This document shows, one piece after another, positions 1 through 11,607 of a stretch of DNA of 59,687 nt (the first letter of the stretch is position 1; every line of letters begins with the position of its first letter). The notes under the pieces are model-generated. The model saw nothing but the letters and a program-made list of their open reading frames with translations. It did no database searches and was not told the DNA's origin. A program made the position numbers and the translations under genes. Source of the DNA: Mycobacterium sp. (lineage in GTDB: Bacteria; Actinomycetota; Actinomycetes; Mycobacteriales; Mycobacteriaceae); assembly GCF_019247635.1 (NCBI RefSeq), contig NZ_JAFBAR010000010.1, positions 1-59,687 of the forward strand, written 5' to 3'.

Positions 1-259
1 GCTAGCAAGTCGAACGTTGGACTCTTGCATAGTGATCCGACAGCATTCTGCGCGCACCCGGCACCAGCGGCGAAACAGCCGAGAGCGTACGCGTTGCCGA
101 CGGGGCCTGGTTAGCCCCCCGACAATCCGCGATATGCGAGCTACACCAGCGTGGCGCTCAGTGCGAAACCCGACCGGGATCGGGACGGAACATGGTGCAT
201 CCCAAGCGATTCGACAACCGGAACAACGGCGTCCTGCCGTCTCGACAAGAAGCCGTCGT

Positions 260-945
260 GACGCGTCCGCCGGACCGAGTCTTATAGACCACGCCAGCGG
301 TCAACTGGAGAGGCCCTTTGCGTTTCTAGGCGGCTTCTTCTGGATGTGCGTCCTGACGGGTAGCATTGTTCCACCGGCCATTCCAAGGGCGCGAGTTCGT
401 CCAGCAGTGCTGGTTCATCCTGCGCGTGGCACTGCTTCCCGCCATTTTTGTCTCAGTGTCGTTCGCCACGCTTCTCATTTTTACGTTCAACGTCTAGCTT
501 GCCCAGTACCGTGCCGTGGACCTCTCCGGTGCCGGAGCAGCGATCGGCGCGGTAACTCAGCTCGGCCCACAGGTCACCGTGCTCGTGGTGGCCGGCGCCG
601 GATCCACTGCTATCTGCGCAGACTTGGGTGCGCGCACCATTCGCGAAGAAATCAACGCAATGGAAGTGCTCGGCATCGACCCCCACTCCACCGGCTCGTG
701 GTGCCTCGAGTACTCGCCGCAACAACCATCGCCACGCTTCTGAACAGCCTAGTCATCACCGTGGGCCTAGTGGGCGACTATCTCTTCGGCGTATACCTGT
801 GGAACGTCTCCGAAGGAATGTATTTGGCGACGCTAACAACCGTCACCGATTTGCCCGAAGTATCATCGCGATGACCAGGCAATCTGCTTCGGGCTGATCG
901 CCGGCCTGGTCGGCTGTTACCGCGGACTAACCGCAAGCGGTGGCC
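260..945 (+). pseudogene. Decayed yrbE-type (MlaE family) permease gene
   Basis: Pieces of an Mce-operon YrbE permease (A type) can be read in order but in changing frames. The segment with GGFFWMCVLTG lies near 320-360. A second piece (RPFQGREFVQQCWF) starts near 375 in another frame. A stop codon (TAG, 495-497) falls where the family has Leu, just before LAQYRAVDLSGAG. The segment with AGAGSTAICADLGARTIREE follows at about 590-650. A frameshift near 690 leads to HRLVVPRVLAATT, and another near 870-885 leads to FGLIAGLVGCYRGLT. At least three frameshifts and one nonsense codon make a functional protein implausible. No downstream yrbEB or mce gene remains. The identity is firm from these motifs; the exact ends are uncertain. 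Confidence 0.8.
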
Positions 946-1274
946 CCGGCCTCCGCCAGCCCCTCGGTCTCGCGGTGGATGCCACCGACTTATACGTCAG
1001 CGACGTCGCGGACGGTGTGGGGGCGGCGAAAGTTCCGAAGGGCCGAGGCGCTGCACGGTGGGGGGGTTTCTTGGCCGCACGGCAGGTCCGACCGAGGCAA
1101 CATGAAAGACTGGTCGCTGCGGTTTCGTTAGGCTTTTGTCGTTTGTACTGCCGTTATGCCACATGGTGTCTCCATCGCGTCTGCGGATCAGAGATACGCT
1201 GTGCTATTCCGCCACATCGGGTTGCCGCTTAGTCCTCGTAACGCTGATGCGGCGCGTCGAACGGGGGTGTCGGC

Positions 1275-1646
1275 GTGAGTGCTAGAAGCAGACGAGCGAA
1301 CAGGGCGGACCCGTATCTGGAGCCGGGCGAGCAAATCCAGGCGGTCTTTCCGGCGATGTCGGGTTCATCGCCGTATACGTGGTCAAAGCGAGGTAGTTTT
1401 GCGGCGGCCTCTGCCCAATCGCACGAGGTCGTGGTCACCGAACGGGCAATCTTGGTGATCGATCTCTCCAAGTGGAGGGCCCGACCAATCGGGTTACGCC
1501 TGCGCCGTCCACGCGACTTTTACTTCGGCCGACTGTCGGGGCTTTGGGGATCGTTCGTGCTGGACGACACCGAATACTGGGTCGGAAAGCGGTTCCACAG
1601 GGACGTCGCGGCCGCGGATGCCGCGCTGGCCGAAATGACGCAGTGA
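1275..1646 (+). CDS. Hypothetical protein, 123 aa
   Basis: A GTG-started frame encodes a basic 123-residue protein with no signal peptide or clear membrane segment. The opening LEPGEQIQAVF and the middle part (EVVVTERAILVIDLSKW) resemble small mycobacterial proteins with a bacterial PH-like beta fold, in which a strand-rich domain follows a PGE motif, but I do not recognise a specific family. It stands alone between the yrbE relic and the PE_PGRS gene. No strong Shine-Dalgarno sequence precedes the GTG. Codon use is normal for the genome, so it is probably a real gene of unknown role. Confidence 0.55.
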   Translation: MSARSRRANRADPYLEPGEQIQAVFPAMSGSSPYTWSKRGSFAAASAQSHEVVVTERAILVIDLSKWRARPIGLRLRRPRDFYFGRLSGLWGSFVLDDTEYWVGKRFHRDVAAADAALAEMTQ

Positions 1647-2083
1647 TGCAGCGCTAGCAGCCGGGCCGTGCGGCTGCCGCCCCTGTGGGAGACCAACCGC
1701 CAAGCTGCCGACGGCGGGCGGGTACCCCGATCCGGTTGACGGCTCGGCCATGCGGTAGTGGGAGGGCGGCCGATTGGGGCCTCCAGCGCAGCAGGCGCGA
1801 CCGTACCGGCCCGCCAAAAGCAAAATCCCGCAACGCAACTCACCTCGCACGCCCCACCACCCGACGACGACCCACCGCCGTTCTACCGGCGGTCACCCCG
1901 TTGTCAGCATCGGCGTATCGCGGCTCCATCACCGGCTGAGCCGTGCGCACCAAGTTAGCCGCAGGCAATGTTCACACATCCGTGACAGAAACCCGCCTCG
2001 GCGCCTGCCGGACGCGTTATCGTGCTCACATCGGGGCGGTTGATATCTGGCAACTTCCTGGGATTCGGCGGTGGAGGCAGCAA
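1647..2083. other. Intergenic region upstream of PE_PGRS gene
   Basis: This 437-bp stretch has no convincing gene. A plus-strand frame joined to the PE_PGRS gene stays open from 1943, but its amino acids do not resemble a PE domain. The stretch should carry the PE_PGRS promoter and leader; I could not identify a clear -10/-35 pair. A GGAGG at 2073-2077 is the Shine-Dalgarno sequence of the next gene. Confidence 0.5.
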
Positions 2084-4593
<2,510 letters not shown>

Positions 4594-4597
<4 letters not shown>

Positions 4598-5676
4598 CCG
4601 ATCAGCACCGCATACCGCGGTTTGATCACCTCGTCGATGATCACCAGCCGTTCGTCGAACGGGATGAACGCCGACTTCATCGCATTGATGGTGAAGCGCT
4701 CCAGGTCGCTCCAGCCGTAGCCGAACGCGTCGACCAGCCGGTGCATTTCGAGGCTCATCGTGGTGTCGCTCATCAGCCGGTTGTCGGTGTTGACCGTCAC
4801 CCGGAAGCGTGTTCGGGCCAGCAGATCGAAGGGATGCTCGGCGATGCTGGCGACGGCACCGGTCTGCACGTTGGAGGAGGGGCACAACTCGAGCGGAATT
4901 CGCTTGTCCCGCAGGATCGATGCCTGCCTGCCCAGTCGGACCCGCCCGTCGGGATCGACGTCGATGTCGTCGACGATGCGCACCCCGTGGCCCAGCCGGT
5001 CGGCCCCGCAGAACGCGATTGCCTCGTGGATGGACGGCAGGCCGAACGCCTCCCCGGCGTGAATGGTGAAGCGCGCGTCGTGATCTCGCATGTACTCAAA
5101 GGCGTCCAGATGCCGGGTCGGTGGATATCCGGCTTCGGCGCCGGCGATGTCGAATCCGACCACACCCTTATCCCGGAAGCGGATCGCCAGCTCGGCAATC
5201 TCGCGTGAGACCGCGGCGTGCCGCATCGCGGTGACCAGACAACGCACCACGATCGGCCGACCCGCTGCGGCACAAGCCTTTTCGCCGGCGGCGAAACCGG
5301 CCAGCACCACGTCCACGACATCGTCGAAGGACAGCCCACGGTTGATGTGCAGCTCGGGGGCGAACCGCACCTCGGCGTAGACCACCGAATCCGCGGCCAG
5401 ATCTTGCACGCATTCCTCGGCGACCCGGTACAGCGCGTCGGGAGTCTGCATCACCGCCACGGTGTGCGAAAAGGGCTCGAGGTAGCGCTCCAGCGATCCG
5501 CTGTGCGACTGGGTGCGAAACCACGTCGCCAGGGCCTCGGCGTCGGTGGACGGTAGCTCGTCGTAGCCAACCTGGCCGGCGATGTCGAGCACGGTGGATG
5601 GACGCAACCCGCCGTCGAGGTGATCGTGCAGCAGGGCCTTCGGCGCTTGCCGAATCGCGTCCAGGCTCAGCGTCAT
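4594..5676 (-). CDS. add: Adenosine deaminase
   Basis: This 360-aa protein deaminates adenosine to inosine in purine salvage, in the cytoplasm. The N-terminal LLHDHLDGG supplies the metal-binding HxH of the amidohydrolase fold. [13 protein letters not shown] carries the HAGE motif, DRLGHGVRI the catalytic histidine region, and [11 protein letters not shown] the late Asp cluster, equivalent to the SxDDP region but with the divergent TDNR sequence typical of actinobacterial enzymes. The ATG overlaps the deoA stop in an ATGA, giving translational coupling in a cdd-deoA-add operon. Length and sequence match M. tuberculosis Rv3313c (about 365 aa). Confidence 0.96.
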
Positions 5677-6980
5677 CGCAAGATCCGATCGATGATGAGC
5701 GGGCGCGGCTCCGGCGCCGCGTCGCCCACGGTCCAGGCACCGTCGAGCTCGGCCATCGCGGCCGAGAAACGTTCCGGAGTGTCCGTGTAGAGCGTGAACA
5801 GCGCCTCGCCGGCGGCCACGGGCTGACCGGGACGGCGATGGATCCTGATGCCGGCACCGGCCTGTACGCGCTGGCCCGGCCGGGACCTGCCCGCGCCGAG
5901 CCGCCATGCCGCCAGCCCCACTGCCAATGCGTCTATGTCGCCCATTGTGCCGCTCCGCCCGGCTGTGACGGTTTCCGAACACCCACCAATTGGCAACGGC
6001 TTCGACAAATCGCCGCCCTGGGCGGCGACCAGCCGGCGAAACCGGTCCATCGCGGAGCCGTCGGTTAGCGTCTGCGCGGGGTCACAACCAGCGACGCCGC
6101 CGATCCCCGCGAGCTCGAGCATCTCGGCCGCCAGCCGCAGGGTCAGCTCCACCACGTCGGGCGGTCCCCCACCGGCCAGCACTTCCAGCGACTCGGCGAC
6201 CTCGAGCGCATTGCCGACGGTCACACCCAACGGAGTGGTCATGTCGGTCAGCAGCGCGCGGGTGGGCACGCCGTGCGCCGCGCCGAGCTCGACCATGGTG
6301 TGCGCCAGCTCGCGGGACCATGCTTCGGAGTCCTGGAATGCCCCACGGCCCGCCTTCACGTCGAGCACCAGTGCGCCGGCTCCCTCGGCCAGTTTCTTGC
6401 TCATGATCGAGCTGGCGATCAACGGTAGCGACTCGACGGTGCCGGTGATGTCGCGCAGCGCGTACAGCTTGGCGTCGGCCGGGGCCAGCTCCCCGGCGGC
6501 AAAGATCGCCGCACCGACATCGCAAAGCTGTTCGCGCACACGCTGATTGGGCAGTTCGGCGGTGAACCCCGGGATCGATTCCAGCTTGTCCAGGGTGCCG
6601 CCGGTATGACCCAGCCCGCGGCCGGCCGCCTGCGGCACCGCGCCGCCGCAGGCGGCGACGACGGGCACCAGCGGCAGGGTGATCTTGTCTCCCACCCCGC
6701 CGGTGGAGTGCTTGTCCACGGTCAGCAGTCGCAGATCGCTGAAGTCCATTCGGGGACCGGAATTCAGCATGGCCGCCGTCCATCGGGCGATCTCACCGCG
6801 GTCCATGCCGCGCAGAAAAATCGCCATCAGCAACGCCGACATCTGTTCGTCGGCAACCTGGCCGTCGGTGTAGGCGGATATCACCCAATCGATGGCCGCA
6901 TCCGACAACCGGCCGCCGTCCCGCTTGGTGCGGATCACCGTCGGGGCGTCGAAGGCCGCGTCGAATGCGAAGTCGGTCAA
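5673..6980 (-). CDS. deoA: Thymidine phosphorylase
   Basis: This 435-aa enzyme carries out reversible phosphorolysis of thymidine (and deoxyuridine) to base plus 2-deoxyribose-1-phosphate. The TTG start at 6980 overlaps the cdd stop in a TTGA and gives MTDFAFDA, matching the known mycobacterial N-terminus, so I prefer it over the upstream ATG that would run 111 bp into cdd. The family signature ([16 protein letters not shown], about residues 119-134), [10 protein letters not shown] and [11 protein letters not shown] are intact. One oddity is that the usual DVKxGSGAFM segment reads [10 protein letters not shown] (residues 207-216). It is the middle gene of the salvage operon and is coupled to add by an ATGA overlap. 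Confidence 0.95.
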   Translation of the reverse strand: MTDFAFDAAFDAPTVIRTKRDGGRLSDAAIDWVISAYTDGQVADEQMSALLMAIFLRGMDRGEIARWTAAMLNSGPRMDFSDLRLLTVDKHSTGGVGDKITLPLVPVVAACGGAVPQAAGRGLGHTGGTLDKLESIPGFTAELPNQRVREQLCDVGAAIFAAGELAPADAKLYALRDITGTVESLPLIASSIMSKKLAEGAGALVLDVKAGRGAFQDSEAWSRELAHTMVELGAAHGVPTRALLTDMTTPLGVTVGNALEVAESLEVLAGGGPPDVVELTLRLAAEMLELAGIGGVAGCDPAQTLTDGSAMDRFRRLVAAQGGDLSKPLPIGGCSETVTAGRSGTMGDIDALAVGLAAWRLGAGRSRPGQRVQAGAGIRIHRRPGQPVAAGEALFTLYTDTPERFSAAMAELDGAWTVGDAAPEPRPLIIDRILR

Positions 6981-7381
6981 GGCAGCTCCGCGTGGAAGGC
7001 GTCGGGTAGCAGGTCGCCGAGCCGGCGAGGCCCGGCCGGATGGTCGATCAGCAGCTCGGGTCCTCCGTGCTCCAGCAGGACCTGGCGGCACCGCCCGCAG
7101 GGCATCAGCGCCGACCCGTCAGCGTCGACGCATGCCAACCCAACCAACCGGCCGCCGCCCGTCGCGTGCAGGGCGCACACCACGCCGCATTCAGCACAGA
7201 GACCAAGGCCATATGAGACGTTCTCCACATTGCATCCGGTGACCACTCGACCGTCGTCCACCAACGCGGCCGCACCGACCCGGAAGCGCGAGTACGGCGC
7301 GTATGCCCCGGTTGCAGCTTGGGTTGCTTTGTCCCGCAACATGTTCCAATAAATGTCAGGCAATCCCGTAACCCCACTCAT
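6977..7381 (-). CDS. cdd: Cytidine deaminase
   Basis: This 134-aa zinc enzyme deaminates cytidine and deoxycytidine to the uridine nucleosides. The zinc site is complete: CAEC supplies the Cys-Ala-Glu with the proton-shuttling Glu, and PCGRCRQ supplies the two other Cys ligands. GCNVENVSYG is the substrate-binding strand. The small all-Cys form is the tetrameric type. The ATG at 7381 gives MSGVTGLPDIYW; a TTG a few codons later (start of LPDIYW) would match the shorter M. tuberculosis start and is an alternative. It is the first gene of the cdd-deoA-add operon and divergent from sdhC. Confidence 0.95.
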   Translation of the reverse strand: MSGVTGLPDIYWNMLRDKATQAATGAYAPYSRFRVGAAALVDDGRVVTGCNVENVSYGLGLCAECGVVCALHATGGGRLVGLACVDADGSALMPCGRCRQVLLEHGGPELLIDHPAGPRRLGDLLPDAFHAELP

Positions 7382-7455
7382 CCGTCGGCCGGCAGCGCAA
7401 AACCCACCCTAACCCCGAAACGGCACATGCCCGGTTTCCGCGTCGATAGGTTCCG

Positions 7456-7473
7456 CCCGGCAACTTTGCCGGG
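7456..7473. promoter_or_regulatory. Inverted repeat in the cdd/sdhC divergent region
   Basis: CCCGGCAA-CT-TTGCCGGG is a perfect 8-bp inverted repeat with a 2-bp spacer, lying 38 bp before the sdhC GTG and 75 bp before the cdd ATG. The form suits a dimeric repressor or activator; it could equally be a small RNA hairpin in the sdh leader. No regulator can be named. Confidence 0.35.
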
Positions 7474-7510
7474 ATAAGCTCGGTTGCCCGAACAGCACTT
7501 CATTTGAGGG

Positions 7511-7936
7511 GTGAGTAGAACGGCGACTCAAGCGACACAGGCGACACCAGCACGCAAGCGCCGACCACCTCGGACCCTGTATCGGGGCGACCCCGGTATG
7601 TGGTCGTGGGTGCTGCATCGCATCAGCGGCGCGACGATCTTCTTCTTCCTGTTCGTCCACGTCCTCGACAACGCGATGTTGCGGGTCAGCCCCCAGACCT
7701 ACAACGCGGTGGTGGGCGACTACAAGACGCCGATCGTCGGGCTGATGGAATACGGGCTGGTCGCCGCCGTACTCTTCCACGCGCTGAACGGGATACGGAT
7801 CATCCTGATCGACTTCTGGGCCGAGGGCCCGCGCCACCAACGCTTGATGCTGTGGGTGATCGGCGTCGTCTTTTTGCTGCTGATGGTTCCTGCTGGGGTG
7901 GTAACAGCCATCCACATGATGGAGCACTTCCGATGA
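7511..7936 (+). CDS. sdhC: Succinate dehydrogenase cytochrome b556 subunit SdhC
   Basis: This 141-aa integral membrane subunit anchors succinate dehydrogenase and takes part in quinone and heme binding. A cytoplasmic N-terminus (RTLYRGDPGMWSWVLHRISG) is followed by three hydrophobic helices. HRISG and VHVLD contain the SdhC signature residues, and FHALNGIRI has the heme-ligand-type His. The GTG start was chosen because the protein then covers the conserved TLYRGDPG segment; the next ATG, at MWSWVLHR, would drop it. It is the first gene of sdhCDAB, and its stop overlaps the sdhD ATG (ATGA). Confidence 0.93.
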   Translation: MSRTATQATQATPARKRRPPRTLYRGDPGMWSWVLHRISGATIFFFLFVHVLDNAMLRVSPQTYNAVVGDYKTPIVGLMEYGLVAAVLFHALNGIRIILIDFWAEGPRHQRLMLWVIGVVFLLLMVPAGVVTAIHMMEHFR

Positions 7937-8403
7937 GCCACCCCGACCTTCAACTCGGGCGCGGTGAAATCGCGCCCGTCCAGCAGCGCAGCCACGACCG
8001 CCCGGCCAGCCTGGACAATCCGCGGTCCCCGCGGCGCCGCGCCGGGATTCCCAACTTCGAGAAATTCGCGTGGCTGTTCATGCGGTTCTCCGGCGTCGCA
8101 CTCGTCGTCCTGGCCATCGGCCATCTGTTCATCATGCTGATGTGGGACAACGGCGTGTACCGCATCGACTTCAACTACGTGGCGCAGCGCTGGGCCTCGC
8201 CGTTCTGGCAGTTCTGGGACCTGGCGCTGTTGTGGCTGGCGCAATTGCACGGCGGCAACGGCCTGCGCAACATCATCGACGACTACAGCCGCAAGGACAG
8301 CACCCGGTTCTGGCTCAACAGTCTGCTGCTGTTGTCGATCGGTTTCACGCTGGTGCTGGGCACCTACGTGTTGCTGACCTTCGACCCGAATATCGGAGCC
8401 TGA
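7933..8403 (+). CDS. sdhD: Succinate dehydrogenase membrane anchor SdhD
   Basis: This 156-aa protein is the second membrane anchor of complex II. A polar N-terminus of about 45 residues is followed by three transmembrane helices (near FAWLFMRFSGVALVVLAIGH, the FWDLALLWLAQLHG region, and the C-terminal LLLLSIGFTLVLGTYVLL). GHLFIML and LHGGNGLRNII carry the conserved histidines of the quinone/heme region. Its ATG overlaps the sdhC stop, and sdhA begins 3 bp after its stop, so the four genes should be co-translated. Sequence agrees with mycobacterial Sdh2-type SdhD. Confidence 0.93.
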   Translation: MSHPDLQLGRGEIAPVQQRSHDRPASLDNPRSPRRRAGIPNFEKFAWLFMRFSGVALVVLAIGHLFIMLMWDNGVYRIDFNYVAQRWASPFWQFWDLALLWLAQLHGGNGLRNIIDDYSRKDSTRFWLNSLLLLSIGFTLVLGTYVLLTFDPNIGA

Positions 8404-8406
8404 CCA

Positions 8407-10161
8407 GTGATCCAGCAACACCGATACGACGTGGTGATCGTCGGGGCGGGCGGGGCCGGGATGCGTGCCGCCGTCGAAGCAGGTCCGCGGGCGCGCACCG
8501 CCGTGCTGACCAAGCTCTACCCCACCCGCAGCCATACCGGCGCCGCCCAGGGCGGCATGTGCGCCGCGTTGGCCAACGTCGAAGACGACAACTGGGAATG
8601 GCACACGTTCGACACCGTGAAGGGCGGCGACTACCTCGCCGACCAGGACGCCGTGGAGATCATGTGCAAGGAAGCCATCGACGCGGTGCTCGACCTGGAA
8701 AAGATGGGGATGCCATTCAACCGCACCCCCGAGGGCCGCATCGACCAGCGCCGCTTCGGCGGTCACACCCGCGACCACGGCAAGGCCCCGGTACGACGGG
8801 CTTGCTACGCGGCCGACCGCACCGGCCACATGATCCTGCAGACGCTCTACCAGAACTGCGTCAAACACGACGTGGAGTTCTTCAACGAGTTCTACGCGCT
8901 AGACCTGGTTTTGACGCAGACGCCGAGCGGACCGGTGGCCACCGGTGTGGTCGCCTACGAGTTGGCGACGGGCGATATTCATGTCTTCCATGCCAAGGCC
9001 GTGGTGATCGCCACGGGTGGCTCGGGCCGGATGTACAAGACGACCTCCAACGCACACACGCTGACCGGTGACGGCATCGGCATTGTCTTCCGCAAGGGAC
9101 TTCCGTTGGAGGACATGGAGTTTCACCAGTTCCACCCGACCGGGCTGGCCGGCCTGGGCATCCTGATCTCCGAGGCAGTTCGCGGCGAGGGTGGTCGGTT
9201 GCTCAACGGCGAGGGCGAACGCTTCATGGAGCGCTACGCCCCGACGATCGTCGACCTGGCACCGCGTGACATCGTCGCGCGCTCGATGGTGCTGGAAGTC
9301 CTGGAGGGCCGCGGCGCCGGGCCGCATAAGGACTACGTCTACATCGACGTCCGCCACCTCGGCGAGGACGTGCTGGAGTCCAAGTTGCCCGACATCACCG
9401 AGTTCGCCCGCACCTATCTGGGCGTGGACCCGGTGCACGAACTGGTCCCGGTCTACCCGACGTGCCACTACGTGATGGGCGGTATCCCGACCACCGTCAC
9501 CGGACAGGTGTTGCAGGACAACACTTCTACGGTCCCGGGCCTGTACGCGGCCGGCGAATGTGCGTGCGTGTCGGTGCACGGTGCCAACCGGCTGGGCACC
9601 AACTCGCTCCTGGACATCAACGTGTTCGGCCGGCGGGCCGGCATCTCCGCGGCGTCCTACGCGCAGGGCCACGACTTCGTCGACATGCCGCCGGACCCCT
9701 CGGCGATGGTCGTCGGCTGGGTGGCCGACATCCTCTCCGAGCACGGCAACGAGCGCGTCGCCGACATCCGCGGCGCCCTGCAGCAGACGATGGACAACAA
9801 CGCCGCGGTGTTCCGCACCGAGGAGACGCTGAAGCAGGCGTTGACCGACATTCACGCGTTGAAGGAACGCTACCCGCGAATCACGGTGCACGACAAGGGG
9901 AAACGCTTCAATTCCGACCTGCTGGAGGCCATCGAACTCGGCTTCCTGCTGGAGCTCGCCGAGGTGACCGTGGTAGGTGCGTTGAACCGCAAGGAATCCC
10001 GCGGCGGGCACGCCCGCGAGGACTATCCCAACCGGGACGACGTCAACTACATGCGTCACACCATGGCCTACAAGCAGGGCACCGACCTCCTGAGCGACAT
10101 CCGGCTGGACTTCAAACCCGTCGTGCAGACCCGCTACGAACCCAAGGAACGGAAGTACTGA
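8407..10161 (+). CDS. sdhA: Succinate dehydrogenase flavoprotein subunit SdhA
   Basis: This 584-aa catalytic subunit oxidises succinate to fumarate in the TCA cycle and passes electrons to SdhB. The N-terminal VVIVGAGGAGM is the FAD Rossmann motif. RSHTGAAQGG contains His43, the expected covalent FAD attachment site. HQFHPTG and the REDYPNRDD region belong to the dicarboxylate active site, and GRRAG is the second FAD-binding segment. The GTG start sits 3 bp after the sdhD stop, and the TGA overlaps the sdhB ATG by one base. Full length compared with the family. Confidence 0.97.
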   Translation: MIQQHRYDVVIVGAGGAGMRAAVEAGPRARTAVLTKLYPTRSHTGAAQGGMCAALANVEDDNWEWHTFDTVKGGDYLADQDAVEIMCKEAIDAVLDLEKMGMPFNRTPEGRIDQRRFGGHTRDHGKAPVRRACYAADRTGHMILQTLYQNCVKHDVEFFNEFYALDLVLTQTPSGPVATGVVAYELATGDIHVFHAKAVVIATGGSGRMYKTTSNAHTLTGDGIGIVFRKGLPLEDMEFHQFHPTGLAGLGILISEAVRGEGGRLLNGEGERFMERYAPTIVDLAPRDIVARSMVLEVLEGRGAGPHKDYVYIDVRHLGEDVLESKLPDITEFARTYLGVDPVHELVPVYPTCHYVMGGIPTTVTGQVLQDNTSTVPGLYAAGECACVSVHGANRLGTNSLLDINVFGRRAGISAASYAQGHDFVDMPPDPSAMVVGWVADILSEHGNERVADIRGALQQTMDNNAAVFRTEETLKQALTDIHALKERYPRITVHDKGKRFNSDLLEAIELGFLLELAEVTVVGALNRKESRGGHAREDYPNRDDVNYMRHTMAYKQGTDLLSDIRLDFKPVVQTRYEPKERKY

Positions 10162-10964
10162 TGCCTTTGGAAACAGAGGGAGCACCCCAGGTTCAGACCT
10201 TGGAGCCGCCCCTGCCGCCGGTTCCGGACGGCGCGGTGATGGTGACAGTAAAGATCGCCCGGTTCAACCCCGACCAACCCGACGCGTACGCGGAAACCGG
10301 TGGCTGGCAGAGCTTTCGGGTGCCGTGTCTACCCAGCGACCGGCTGCTCAATCTGCTGATCTACATCAAGGGTTACCTCGACGGGACGCTGACCTTCCGG
10401 CGGTCCTGCGCGCACGGTGTGTGCGGTTCGGACGCCATGCGCATCAACGGCGTCAACCGGCTGGCGTGCAAGGTGTTGATGCGCGACCTGTTGCCCAAGA
10501 AGGCGAACAAGTCTTTGACCGTCACGGTCGAGCCGATCCGGGGGCTGGCGGTGGAGAAGGACCTCGTCGTCGACATGGAGCCGTTCTTCGACGCTTATCG
10601 CGCGGTGAAGCCGTACCTGATCACCAGCGGCAATCCGCCCACGCGGGAACGGATTCAGAGCCCGACCGACCGCGCCCGCTACGACGACACCACCAAGTGC
10701 ATCCTGTGCGCGTGCTGCACCACCAGTTGTCCGGTGTTCTGGCAAGAGGGCCAGTACTACGGCCCGGCCGCGATCGTCAACGCGCACCGCTTCATCTTCG
10801 ACAGCCGCGACGAGGCCGCCGCCGAACGCCTTGACATCCTCAACGAGGTCGACGGCGTATGGCGCTGCCGAACCACGTTTAACTGCACCGAATCCTGCCC
10901 GCGCGGCATCGAGGTGACCAAGGCGATCCAAGAGGTCAAGCGCGCGCTGCTGTTCTCGCGTTAA
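10161..10964 (+). CDS. sdhB: Succinate dehydrogenase iron-sulfur subunit SdhB
   Basis: This 267-aa subunit relays electrons from SdhA FAD to quinone. The [2Fe-2S] ligands are in CAHGVCGSDAM and the later RLAC. The ferredoxin-like C-terminal part has CILCACCTTSCP and CRTTFNCTESCP for the [4Fe-4S] and [3Fe-4S] clusters. The ATG overlaps the sdhA stop (TGATG). A class A palindrome starts only 4 bp after its TAA and is the likely 3' boundary of the operon transcript. Length is typical. Confidence 0.96.
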   Translation: MPLETEGAPQVQTLEPPLPPVPDGAVMVTVKIARFNPDQPDAYAETGGWQSFRVPCLPSDRLLNLLIYIKGYLDGTLTFRRSCAHGVCGSDAMRINGVNRLACKVLMRDLLPKKANKSLTVTVEPIRGLAVEKDLVVDMEPFFDAYRAVKPYLITSGNPPTRERIQSPTDRARYDDTTKCILCACCTTSCPVFWQEGQYYGPAAIVNAHRFIFDSRDEAAAERLDILNEVDGVWRCRTTFNCTESCPRGIEVTKAIQEVKRALLFSR

Positions 10965-10967
10965 GTT

Positions 10968-11030
10968 GGCGAGCAGACGCAAAAGCACTCAAATGCGCGG
11001 CGTGTCGGGTGCTTTCACGTCTGCTCGGCC
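10968..11030. repeat. Class A intergenic palindrome (copy 1)
   Basis: Imperfect inverted repeat with arms GGCGAGCAGACGCAAAAGC and GCTTTCACGTCTGCTCGGC around a core containing GCGGCGTGTCGGG. It begins 4 bp after the sdhB stop. It could fold as a long hairpin and act as a terminator or REP-like element. Two related copies lie at 11493-11554 and 12477-12538. Confidence 0.8.
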
Positions 11031-11437
11031 TAGGTGGGCGGCGGGGGCCACTCCGCCTGCGGCGGCCTGCTCGATGACCCGCACCGCCAACGTGGGGCTC
11101 ATCCGCCCGTCGCGCTCGAGCAAACTATCCAGGTCGACTCCGTCGACGACGGGCATCACCAGGTAGAGCCGCCCATCGATATCACCGGCCTCGAAAACCG
11201 GCAGGATGTTCGGATTGTTCAGCCGGGCCACGACGTTGGCCTCACGCCGGAAGCGTTCGTTGAAGGCTGGGTCGGCGGCCAGATCAGGAGGCAGCACCTT
11301 GATCGCCACTTCGCGATTCATCATCGTGTCGTGGGCCTGATACACCGTCCCCTGGCGCCCCGCGCGATGACTTCGAGGAGCCGATAGCGGCCGAAGACTT
11401 CCCCTTCCTGCCCTTGCGGCCCTTCCTGCCCTGGCAT
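10989..11437 (-). pseudogene. Truncated, frameshifted Ser/Thr protein kinase
   Basis: Minus-strand reading from the ATG at 11437 gives a PknE-like start (GEVFGRYRLLEVIARG). One base change of frame inside the glycine-rich loop then leads to GTVYQAHDTMMNREVAIKVL, which holds the ATP-anchoring Lys, and on through RFRREANVVARLNNPNILPV (helix C and hinge) to DGVDLDSLLERDGR. The sequence stops resembling a kinase at IEQAAA, before the catalytic HRD loop, and runs into the class A palindrome. There is no catalytic loop, DFG or sensor domain, so this is a relic. Family membership is firm; the original subtype is not. Confidence 0.8.
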
Positions 11438-11492
11438 GGCGGCTCCTCCGCGCGCGAGACGGTGTGTGGATGCTATCAACGATCGCCAGCTG

Positions 11493-11554
11493 GGCGAGGA
11501 GACACAAAAGCACCCGACACGCCGGGTGCGCAGGGGATTTTGCGTCTGCTCGCC
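11493..11554. repeat. Class A intergenic palindrome (copy 2)
   Basis: Arms GGCGAGGAGACACAAAAGC and TTTTGCGTCTGCTCGCC. The central part (ACACGCCGGGTGCG) is inverted relative to copy 1. It lies in the divergent region between the kinase relic and the SCO6745-type gene, so here it is not at a 3' end, which weakens a pure terminator role. Confidence 0.75.
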
Positions 11555-11607
11555 GAATTGAGGCGACCGCCAATAGGCATGCGAAGGTCCGGTGCTTAGC
11601 TGCAACC

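Noticed and set aside
8899..10185. 428-aa open frame antisense to sdhA
   Set aside because: It mirrors the high-GC codon structure of sdhA and has no recognisable motif.
10989..11060. RADVK near the end of the kinase relic looks like the catalytic HRDVK loop
   Set aside because: The same peptide (LGRADAKVPDTPRI) is encoded by the unrelated class A palindrome at 12477-12538, so it is repeat translation, not a kinase active site.
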